Part shown: positions 1 through 5,572 of the stretch, piece after piece
Layout of the letters: each line of letters begins with the position of its first letter
Numbering within the stretch: position 1 is the stretch's first letter
NCBI GenBank assembly: GCA_964649515.1
Contig: CAZYPV010000114.1
Span: 1-6,612 of the forward strand
Source of the DNA: CALKGK01 sp964649515
Lineage (GTDB): Bacteria; Bacteroidota; Bacteroidia; Flavobacteriales_D; Sanyastnellaceae
Direction of reading: 5' to 3'
DNA: 6,612 bases
Notes under the pieces: model-generated
What the model was told of the DNA's origin: nothing
What the model saw: only the letters and a program-made list of their open reading frames with translations
Databases searched by the model: none
Made by a program: the position numbers and the translations under genes

Positions 1-2
1 TT

Positions 3-920
3 GGGGTTCAAATGATCACGGACTCCGTGTACACATCGGGCTTGACGGTCAATGAGGGCTATTGGTACAACCAACTCTATTCATTCAAAATTGATAAATC
101 CTCGCTTGAAATATCCGATTTGGAAAGCCATGGGAATTATTGGTTTGGCCATCTTTATGATTTCGAATATCAAGGAGGGTTCAAAGTAATATCAGGAGAA
201 GTTGATGGAATAGAAGGGAACTACACCAATGGACTCATTCACAACTTTGGAGAAAACCCCTACTCAACACAATTAAACTACCTCACCTGTTCGCCGCTAT
301 GTCGCAATAGAATATTTGATATTGAACTCGATGAATATGGAAATGTTTATGGTATAGGAACTGTAGTTCTAGACACTTTAGATTACTTGGGGAATTTTAG
401 TTGGATTGTGAGCATTGATTGTCATGGACGACAGTCTGCACCAAATTTTGAGAATGAAATCACTGCATCCATTTTAGAAGACGGTAGCACTTTGTTGACT
501 TCCAGTAACCCCATTTTTGATGATTATGTGTGGTACGTTGACGACCAAGTTCTGCACGGATCAGCACAGACCCTCGAATTAGAGTTAGGAACATACGAAG
601 TCACTCTTGAAACGCAGTATTGTGGGAAGACTTTTGAACTTGTTGAAGAGATAGAGGTTACCACATCCATTACAGAAACTTCAGATCCTCGTATCCTCAT
701 CTATCCAAATCCCGGGAATGGGGTTTTTACTCTTGACTCCAAACTGGATATTTCCAACATATTTTGCTACAACTCTTTAGGGCAAAAAATAGATGTTAAG
801 CCCCAGCAGCTTGGTGGGGGTAAAACCAGTATTTGTATTTCTTCTGGGAGTGGCATCTACTTCCTGCATGTCCTTGTAGGCAATGAAAAACGCTATCTGA
901 GAATGCTTGTAGTTGAGTAA
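3..920 (+). CDS. T9SS type A sorting domain protein, 5'-truncated by the window
   Basis: This is the C-terminal part of a secreted or surface protein of unknown function. The frame is open to the left edge (three codons precede the ATG at 12), so that ATG is probably internal and no signal peptide is visible. Counting from it, residues 1-150 are rich in Tyr, Trp, Gly, Asn and Asp and look like extracellular beta-rich sequence; DIELDEYGNVYGIG (103-116) resembles a beta-propeller or SBBP-type repeat. Residues 150-218 look like an Ig/PKD-type beta-sandwich (YVWYVDDQVL, then LGTYEVTLETQYCGKTF). Residues 226-302 fit the Por secretion C-terminal domain: ILIYPNPGNGVFTL, then FCYNSLGQKI, then SGIYFLHVLVG, ending in basic plus hydrophobic residues (KRYLRMLVVE). 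In this family the domain directs export by the type IX system and is removed on secretion. No catalytic motif is visible. The gene ends at TAA and faces hsp20 tail to tail. Its sorting domain is confident; its function is not recognised. Confidence 0.88.
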   Translation, partial: GVQMITDSVYTSGLTVNEGYWYNQLYSFKIDKSSLEISDLESHGNYWFGHLYDFEYQGGFKVISGEVDGIEGNYTNGLIHNFGENPYSTQLNYLTCSPLCRNRIFDIELDEYGNVYGIGTVVLDTLDYLGNFSWIVSIDCHGRQSAPNFENEITASILEDGSTLLTSSNPIFDDYVWYVDDQVLHGSAQTLELELGTYEVTLETQYCGKTFELVEEIEVTTSITETSDPRILIYPNPGNGVFTLDSKLDISNIFCYNSLGQKIDVKPQQLGGGKTSICISSGSGIYFLHVLVGNEKRYLRMLVVE

Positions 921-1011
921 TTAGCGGTAGTGAGCTATGAGAGTGTTTAAGAAACAACCGGTAACCTAATTTGAAGACGCAGCAAGCCCGAGATGAACCG
1001 CGCATGCTAAC

Positions 1012-1042
1012 AAAAACCCCCTTCAAATTTCTCTGAAGGGGG
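1012..1042 (-). terminator. Rho-independent terminator of the hsp20 gene
   Basis: A perfect 9-bp stem (CCCCCTTCA at 1017-1025 pairing with TGAAGGGGG at 1034-1042) encloses an 8-nt loop. Read on the minus strand, the stem is followed at once by TTTTTG, the U-tract of an intrinsic terminator. It lies 40 bp past the hsp20 stop codon. On the plus strand the stem is followed by CAACC and has no U-tract, so it should serve hsp20 rather than the T9SS gene. I see no separate terminator for the T9SS gene in 921-1011. Confidence 0.88.
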
Positions 1043-1081
1043 CAACCAAAACCAACTAACTTTCATTCAAGTATGAAAAAA

Positions 1082-1525
1082 CTACCCGATGGTGATGCGT
1101 CGGGCGGCGCTTGTTTCCTTCTTCGCTAACTTGGGCAGGGTAATGCTCAAAATTCCATTTTCAAATTGTGCTTTAATTTGATCAAGATCGAGGTTGTCGG
1201 GCAAAGAGAAATTTCGTTTGAACGAGGTGCTGAAAAATTCTTTTCTCGTGTAACGTCCACGATCTTCGTTTTCCTCTTTCTGCTCTTCCTTTTTTCCTGA
1301 AATGCGCAGTACTTGATCTTCTACCTCAATGCTCACCAACTCTTTCTTCCATCCGGGGATTTGAAGTTCCAGCTCATACGCTGCTTCGTTCTCAAGGATG
1401 TTTACAGGAACCGTGTTGCGCTGACGAGCAGGGGTTTCCATGAAGTTCTTCAAAAAGACATCGTCGAAAAAAGGATTCATGATTCCATTAAGCGACTTGT
1501 TTGTTCTGTATTTAACCAATGACAT
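1082..1525 (-). CDS. hsp20: Hsp20/alpha-crystallin family small heat shock protein
   Basis: This 147-residue protein has the size and layout of a bacterial small heat shock protein, an ATP-independent holdase that binds unfolding proteins in the cytoplasm and forms oligomers. Residues 1-37 are a short variable N-terminal arm containing NPFFDDVF. Residues 38-132 are the alpha-crystallin domain: VNILENEAAYELELQIPGWKK-type start, a charged loop (KKEEQKEENEDRGRY, about 78-92), FSLPDNLDLDQIKAQFENG, and the family signature ENGILSITLPK at 122-132. The tail carries an I-x-I motif (I144, I146) of the kind that docks on neighbouring subunits. The ATG at 1525-1523 fits the usual family start. The leader is A-rich (seven A's on the coding strand about 10 nt upstream) without a Shine-Dalgarno sequence, as is usual in Bacteroidota. 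A strong terminator lies downstream and a phased repeat array lies 74-148 bp upstream, suggesting a monocistronic, separately controlled gene. Confidence 0.95.
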   Translation of the reverse strand: MSLVKYRTNKSLNGIMNPFFDDVFLKNFMETPARQRNTVPVNILENEAAYELELQIPGWKKELVSIEVEDQVLRISGKKEEQKEENEDRGRYTRKEFFSTSFKRNFSLPDNLDLDQIKAQFENGILSITLPKLAKKETSAARRITIG

Positions 1526-1598
1526 AGCTTTAATTTTTTTGTTGTTTGATGAGGCTTAGTCAAAGGCTGTACCATTGGCTTTTCATCTCATTTTTCAA

Positions 1599-1673
1599 GA
1601 CAAAAAGACCATTCAGGAAGAATATAAGCGACAAAAAGTCAGTCGCGCAAGAGTTTTAGTGTCAAAAAGTCAG
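1599..1673. repeat. Three 11-bp elements phased at exactly 31 bp upstream of hsp20
   Basis: GACAAAAAGAC starts at 1599, GACAAAAAGTC at 1630 and GTCAAAAAGTC at 1661, so both start-to-start distances are 31 bp, close to three helical turns. Copies 2 and 3 share AAAAAGTCAG in full; each copy differs from the middle one by one base. The outer three bases of copy 2 are self-complementary (GAC...GTC) around an A5 tract. Copy 3 overlaps the DUF554 stop codon. The array lies between the DUF554 and hsp20 coding regions, 74-148 bp upstream of the hsp20 start codon. Phasing on one helix face suggests a regulator-binding array or an A-tract bend; this role is inferred, and I know of no matching named operator. 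Confidence 0.6.
1628..1646. repeat. Inverted repeat GCGAC-N9-GTCGC
   Basis: A perfect 5-bp inverted repeat (1628-1632 and 1642-1646) with a 9-nt spacer includes the middle phased element. Two readings are possible. It may be an operator half-site pair for control of hsp20. Or it may form a weak RNA hairpin 16-34 nt past the DUF554 stop: on the minus strand it is followed by the T-rich TTATATTCTT, a poor terminator tail. The spacer length is like that of the HrcA operator CIRCE, but the arms do not match CIRCE. Confidence 0.35.
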
Positions 1674-2354
1674 CCCGATAAATTGAGCAAGGTACTCAAG
1701 AAGGAAAACCACGAGAAGAGCAGGGAGAAAATTGAGGAGTTTGAAGGTTTTGATTTGGAGGAGTTGGAGTCCAAGTCCTAGAAGCATGATGCCGCCGACG
1801 CCCATCATGAGGTTGATGCTGCTCTGTTGAAGCACTCCTTCCAGTTCTTCTGCAGCTAAGGTGATTCCGCCTTGATAGATCAATAGAGGAATGATGGAAA
1901 ATAATACTCCTCTGCCCAAGGCTGCTGCCAATGCTGTACTCGAGAAGAAGTCCATGATGGCTTTGGTGAGAATGATTTCTCGGTTTTGGTTGATGCCTTC
2001 ATCGAGGCACCCCAAGATGGTCATCGCCCCAACGCAAAAAAGAAGAAAGGCTGAAACGAGTCCTTCAGTGAACTGCTCACCACCTCCAACGCGCTTTTTG
2101 AGCATCTGGCTCAAGGCAGTAATGCGGTCGTCCAAACGCAATCCTTCACCCAGAAGTGCTCCAAACAACAAAGCCAAGACCACCAAGAATGGAGAAGGAG
2201 CGTCCCAAGCCATTTTCAAACCTATGAAGCAAGTAAAGAGTCCCAATGCTTGAAAGACGATGTCCACAAAACGTTGGGGAAGTCTGCTTTTGAGTGAGAG
2301 TCCGATCGTTGCACCCACAGCAACTGTAGCAACGTTGATTAAAGTTCCGATCAT
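1662..2354 (-). CDS. DUF554 family integral membrane protein (YqgA/YdfK-like)
   Basis: This 230-residue, very hydrophobic protein matches the DUF554 family, whose members include E. coli YqgA; the family's function is not established. Family features seen are the N-terminal MIGTLINVATVAVGATIGL, the motif GALLGEGLRLDDRI (65-78), FLLFCVGAMTILGCLDEGI (103-121), KAIMDFFSSTALAAALGRGV (131-150) and GGIMLLGLGLQLL near the C-terminus. About seven membrane segments can be drawn, near residues 4-21, 33-50, 54-70, 99-116, 132-166 (one or two passes), 182-200 and 205-225. Length is normal and no key region is missing. The ATG at 2354-2352 begins exactly at the family's conserved N-terminus. A promoter-like sequence ends only 4 nt before it. 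The gene lies upstream of hsp20 in the same direction, 136 bp apart, and is divergent from tgt; neither neighbour suggests a role. Confidence 0.93.
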   Translation of the reverse strand: MIGTLINVATVAVGATIGLSLKSRLPQRFVDIVFQALGLFTCFIGLKMAWDAPSPFLVVLALLFGALLGEGLRLDDRITALSQMLKKRVGGGEQFTEGLVSAFLLFCVGAMTILGCLDEGINQNREIILTKAIMDFFSSTALAAALGRGVLFSIIPLLIYQGGITLAAEELEGVLQQSSINLMMGVGGIMLLGLGLQLLQIKTFKLLNFLPALLVVFLLEYLAQFIGLTF

Positions 2355-2358
2355 GGGG

Positions 2359-2389
2359 GGAAGATACTTACTTTTTCAACTTTCCTCAA
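2359..2389 (-). promoter_or_regulatory. Possible promoter of the DUF554 gene
   Basis: On the minus strand, TTG (2389-2387) is followed after 20 nt by TATCTTCC (2366-2359). This matches four of the six fixed bases of the Bacteroidota -7 consensus TAnnTTTG at acceptable spacing. Only four C's separate it from the DUF554 ATG, so transcription would begin at or near the start codon. The match is imperfect, so the call is tentative. Confidence 0.35.
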
Positions 2390-2491
2390 TGGAGTTTGAG
2401 AAATCAAAAAGCCACGAGCCCAGTCTCAGCGTTGAGAAGAAGTGATAAACCATTCCCTTAGATCGAGTACACCATTACAAAAAATAGCAGC

Positions 2492-2499
2492 TATCTTTG
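2492..2499 (+). promoter_or_regulatory. Bacteroidota-type -7 element of the tgt promoter
   Basis: TATCTTTG is a perfect match to TAnnTTTG. No TTG is found at the usual distance upstream (around 2470-2474), so the -33 element is weak or absent. Five nucleotides separate the element from the tgt ATG at 2505, which would place the transcript start at or within a few bases of the start codon. The identical octamer precedes the initiator tRNA gene at 6492-6499. Confidence 0.5.
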
Positions 2500-2504
2500 T
2501 CGCA

Positions 2505-3635
2505 ATGAAATTTGAAATTGAACATACCGATCCGCAAAGCAGTGCACGGGCGGGAAAATTGAGTACGGATCACGGTGACATTGAAACGCCCATTTTTATG
2601 CCAGTGGGTACTTTGGCTTCGGTGAAAGCAGTAACACAGCAAGACCTGGTGAACGATGTCAAAGCCCAAATCATTTTAGGGAATACTTACCATTTGTACT
2701 TGCGACCGGGAACCGAAATCTTGGAGCAAGCTGGTGGTTTGCACAAATTCATGCATTGGGATCGTCCCATTCTCACTGATTCTGGAGGTTTTCAAGTGTA
2801 TAGTTTGAGCGATAATCGAAAGATTTCGGAAGAAGGCGTTCAATTTCGATCGCACATTGATGGGTCTCGTCACCTCTTTTCGCCGGAGAAATCCATGGAC
2901 ATTCAACGATCCATTGGTGCAGATATCGTCATGGCTTTTGACGAATGTACCCCTTACCCGTGCGAGTATGCTTACGCACGGGAATCCATGGGTATGACCC
3001 ACCGTTGGTTGAAACGATGCATCAACCGAATGAATGAAACTGACCCGCTTTATGGTCATCACCAAAGCCTTTTTCCCATTGTTCAAGGAAGTACTTATAA
3101 AGATTTGCGTAAACAAAGTGCTGAGTTCATCGCAGAGCAGGATTGTGAGGGAAATGCCATTGGAGGATTAAGTGTTGGTGAGCCCCACGATGAAATGTAT
3201 GAGATGACCGAAATGGTGACCAGCATTCTTCCCAAAGAAAAACCGCGTTACCTCATGGGGGTAGGCACGCCTATGAATTTGTTGGAGTGCATCGCCTTGG
3301 GAGTGGACATGTTTGACTGCGTGATGCCCACTCGAAATGCGCGAAACGGAATGTTGTTTACGAAAAGAGGAACCATCAACCTCAAAAACAAAAAGTGGGA
3401 AAACGACTTTTCGCCTTTGGATGAAACAGGGGAGTCGTATGTTGATTCTTTCTATTCCAAAGCATATGTGAAGCACCTTTTCAAGGCCAATGAGATTTTG
3501 GCGCTTCAAATTGCTTCATTGCACAATCTTTCCTTTTATTTATGGTTAGTGAAAGAAGCGAGACGACGCATCATTGATGGTAGTTTTGCGACTTGGAAAA
3601 ATGAAATGGCCACGGTTCTCACGCAGCGCCTCTAG
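2505..3635 (+). CDS. tgt: Queuine tRNA-ribosyltransferase (tRNA-guanine transglycosylase)
   Basis: Tgt exchanges guanine-34 for preQ1 in the anticodons of tRNA-Asp, -Asn, -His and -Tyr, a step in queuosine synthesis. The 376-residue TIM-barrel protein is full length. Seen motifs: HGDIETPIFMPVGT (23-36), NTYHLYLRPG, TDSGGFQVYSL (91-101, with general acid/base Asp92), IGADIVMAFDE (137-147), GNAIGGLSVGEP (216-227), YLMGVGTP (249-256) and VDMFDCVMPTRNARNG (267-282, with nucleophile Asp271). The C-terminal zinc site is degenerate: the three Cys of C-x-C-x2-C align with Gly309, Ser311 and Asp314, and only His340 remains. From memory, other Bacteroidota Tgt proteins share this. The start at 2505 matches the family N-terminus; an in-frame ATG at 2442 would add 21 unrelated residues and lie upstream of the -7 box. 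The gene likely forms an operon with the permease gene that follows. Confidence 0.97.
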   Translation: MKFEIEHTDPQSSARAGKLSTDHGDIETPIFMPVGTLASVKAVTQQDLVNDVKAQIILGNTYHLYLRPGTEILEQAGGLHKFMHWDRPILTDSGGFQVYSLSDNRKISEEGVQFRSHIDGSRHLFSPEKSMDIQRSIGADIVMAFDECTPYPCEYAYARESMGMTHRWLKRCINRMNETDPLYGHHQSLFPIVQGSTYKDLRKQSAEFIAEQDCEGNAIGGLSVGEPHDEMYEMTEMVTSILPKEKPRYLMGVGTPMNLLECIALGVDMFDCVMPTRNARNGMLFTKRGTINLKNKKWENDFSPLDETGESYVDSFYSKAYVKHLFKANEILALQIASLHNLSFYLWLVKEARRRIIDGSFATWKNEMATVLTQRL

Positions 3636-3660
3636 TTGGTGAATGCCAAGAGCACAAGAT

Positions 3661-4740
3661 ATGAAAATCCTCGACTGGTACATCATTCGTAAATTTTTAG
3701 GGACCTTCTTCTTCATGATTGGTGCCTTCTGCATTATTGCGGTGGTGTTTGATGTGTCTGAAAACATTGAAGATTTCATTAAAAGTGACGCTCCGTTTTC
3801 TGCCATCTTGATTGATTATTACTTGAACTTCTGCTTGCATTTTGGCAACTTATTGAGCTCATTCATTGTATTCCTCACCATTATTCTGTTCACCAGTCGA
3901 TTGGCTCAGAACACCGAGTTTGTTGCTATACTTAGTGGAGGAGTGAGTTTTTTTAGGGTGTTGAGGCCCTACTTTATTGCCTCCACTTTTTTGGTGGTTT
4001 TGTCCCTGCTTCTGGCTCACATCATTTTGCCCATTGCGAATAAAAACAAGGTTGATTTTGAGTTCACCTATACGAAACCAACCTATCTGATTAGCGATCA
4101 GCACATGTACCGGGAGATTGAGCCAGGAACCATAGCCTATTTCAAAAGCATTACTGCGGAAAGAAAAGTGGGGTACAAGTTTGCTCTCGAGCGTTGGGAA
4201 AATGACCGTTTGATTTCGAAGCTAATGGCGTCCAAAGCACAGTTTATGGAGGAGGACGGTTATTGGAAGGTGACGGATGGAAAGATTCGCAACATTGGTG
4301 CTGACGGTAAGGAGACGCTGGAAGAATTTGCAGAACTGGACACTGTTCTTGAGATGACCATTGCAGATTTTGGTCAGCGAAAAGAAATCATCGGAACTTT
4401 AAATCACCAAGCCTTATCGGATTACATCGAAGAAGAACGCAATCGCGGATCGGGGAGTGTGGCCTTCTTAGAGATTGAAAAGTACTCACGCACATCCAAC
4501 GCCTTTGCTATTTACGTGTTAACCCTCATTGGGGTATCCATTGCGGCGAGAAAGGTGCGTGGAGGAACGGGGCTCCATTTGTTCTTGGCCGTTGTTGTAG
4601 GACTCACCTACGTTTTTTGCCAGAAGTTGACTACCGTAGCGGCTACCAATTTAGGCATGCCTGCAATAATAGCCGTTTGGGTGCCCAATTTGATTTTCTT
4701 GTTTTTGGGGATTTACATTTATATCAAAGCACCGAAGTAG
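3661..4740 (+). CDS. LptF/LptG family LPS export permease (YjgP/YjgQ)
   Basis: This inner-membrane protein belongs to the YjgP/YjgQ permease family. In E. coli two members, LptF and LptG, work with the ATPase LptB to extract LPS from the inner membrane and pass it to LptC. The 359-residue protein has the family layout: three membrane segments (about 11-31, 52-78, 103-125), a periplasmic beta-jellyroll-like domain (about 130-265), then three more (about 279-297, 304-321, 334-355). MKILDWYIIRKFLGTF at the N-terminus and LAQNTEFVAILSGGVSFFRVLRP (81-103) are typical of the family. I chose the ATG at 3661 because it starts at the conserved sequence; an in-frame ATG at 3643 would add six residues. 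It begins 25 bp after the tgt stop with no terminator between, so co-transcription is likely. Whether it plays the LptF or the LptG role cannot be settled here. Its 3' end lies 10 bp from the convergent ispE. Confidence 0.94.
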   Translation: MKILDWYIIRKFLGTFFFMIGAFCIIAVVFDVSENIEDFIKSDAPFSAILIDYYLNFCLHFGNLLSSFIVFLTIILFTSRLAQNTEFVAILSGGVSFFRVLRPYFIASTFLVVLSLLLAHIILPIANKNKVDFEFTYTKPTYLISDQHMYREIEPGTIAYFKSITAERKVGYKFALERWENDRLISKLMASKAQFMEEDGYWKVTDGKIRNIGADGKETLEEFAELDTVLEMTIADFGQRKEIIGTLNHQALSDYIEEERNRGSGSVAFLEIEKYSRTSNAFAIYVLTLIGVSIAARKVRGGTGLHLFLAVVVGLTYVFCQKLTTVAATNLGMPAIIAVWVPNLIFLFLGIYIYIKAPK

Positions 4741-4750
4741 AGCGAAGCGT

Positions 4751-5569
4751 TTAGAGCTTGCACTTGAAAAGGGTATGTTCTGTTTCAATTGTAGGGTTGT
4801 GATCGAAAATCCCAAAAATACTCGACCCTGAACCGCTCATGGCCACATATTCCGCTCCGGCATTTTGTAGTAGGACGTGGGTTTCTTGAAGGATAGAATG
4901 GCGGTGATACAAACCGTTCTGGAAGTCGTTTCGAACCTTTTCTTGCCAGGTTTTGATGTCGCTTTGTAGCATTCCTTTTCCTTGTGCATCAAACAAGACT
5001 TCATGCCGGTCTTCGGGCGTAACACCTGCATAGGCTTCTTTTGTGCTGATGTGGAGCTCGGGGTAAATGATTGCGAGGTGTTTCCCTTGAAGCGAAAAAT
5101 CGATGGGAGTGATATGCTCTCCGCGTCCGCTGACCAAGCAAGCCTGTTGATAGAGGAAGAACGGACAGTCGGAACCGAGTACAGCAGCTTTTTCAGCAAG
5201 CTGTGCAGTGTTCATTTCAAGCGCGTACTGTTCATTGAGATGAAGAAGGACTTGGGTGGCATCTGAAGAACCTCCACCCAGGCCGGCTCCAATTGGAATG
5301 TTTTTGATGAGGTGCACGTCAAAAAAAGGCAAATCGAATTCTTCCCTGAGCAAGCGAATGGCTTTGAGGCAGAGATTATCTTCTGGCTTTCCATCAATGA
5401 CGATGTTGGATGAAGTAAACCGATCTTGACCAGCTTCATTCTCCACCATTTCAATCGCATCTTCCCAAGGGATGGGGTAGAAGACGGAGTTGATTTCGTG
5501 AAAACCATCGGCTCGTTTTCGAAGGATATTTAGTCCGATATTGATTTTAGCAGGTGCGAAAAATACCAT
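4751..5569 (-). CDS. ispE: 4-diphosphocytidyl-2-C-methyl-D-erythritol kinase
   Basis: IspE is the ATP-dependent kinase that phosphorylates the 2-hydroxyl of CDP-methylerythritol in the non-mevalonate (MEP) isoprenoid pathway in the cytoplasm. The 272-residue protein is a GHMP-superfamily kinase of slightly short but normal length. Motif 1, FAPAKINIGLNILRKRADGFH (4-24), carries Lys8, equivalent to catalytic Lys10 of the E. coli enzyme. The ATP-binding loop is PIGAGLGGGSSDA (92-104). GSDCPFF (132-138) carries the catalytic Asp134. The C-terminal glycine loop is AMSGSGSSIFGIF (243-255). All key residues are present. The ATG at 5569-5567 matches the family start. It follows the era stop codon by 3 nt (TGA TCC ATG), so it is probably translated from the era transcript with coupling. 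It implies that this organism makes isoprenoid precursors by the MEP route. Confidence 0.97.
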   Translation of the reverse strand: MVFFAPAKINIGLNILRKRADGFHEINSVFYPIPWEDAIEMVENEAGQDRFTSSNIVIDGKPEDNLCLKAIRLLREEFDLPFFDVHLIKNIPIGAGLGGGSSDATQVLLHLNEQYALEMNTAQLAEKAAVLGSDCPFFLYQQACLVSGRGEHITPIDFSLQGKHLAIIYPELHISTKEAYAGVTPEDRHEVLFDAQGKGMLQSDIKTWQEKVRNDFQNGLYHRHSILQETHVLLQNAGAEYVAMSGSGSSIFGIFDHNPTIETEHTLFKCKL

Positions 5570-5572
5570 GGA

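Noticed and set aside
921..1011. A possible small gene or RNA between the T9SS gene and the hsp20 terminator
   Set aside because: No frame with a credible start, no promoter box and no stable structure is visible. The minus-strand frame covering 796-1026 mostly shadows the T9SS sorting domain.
1574..1600. A sigma-32-like sequence on the minus strand upstream of hsp20 (CTTGAAA, 14 nt, then CCAATGG)
   Set aside because: The -35 part matches the proteobacterial heat-shock consensus, but the -10 part is poor and, as far as I know, Bacteroidota lack RpoH. It is probably chance.
1575..1781. A 68-codon plus-strand frame rich in Lys and Glu upstream of hsp20
   Set aside because: It overlaps the 3' end of the DUF554 gene antisense. 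Its charged composition is the mirror of hydrophobic DUF554 codons and of the phased repeats, and it has no promoter or family resemblance.
1891..2253. A 120-codon plus-strand frame inside the DUF554 region
   Set aside because: It is antisense to a well-supported membrane protein gene. Its Lys/Pro/Ser-rich product is what the complement of such a gene yields.
2442..2504. A 21-residue N-terminal extension of tgt from an upstream in-frame ATG
   Set aside because: The added residues resemble no Tgt N-terminus, and the extension would lie upstream of the TATCTTTG box. The ATG at 2505 begins exactly at the conserved MKFEIEHTDP.
5212..5508. Frames of 94-120 codons within and opposite ispE, including this one
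   Set aside because: All overlap intact ispE, whose catalytic motifs are complete. The alternative frames show no domain features.
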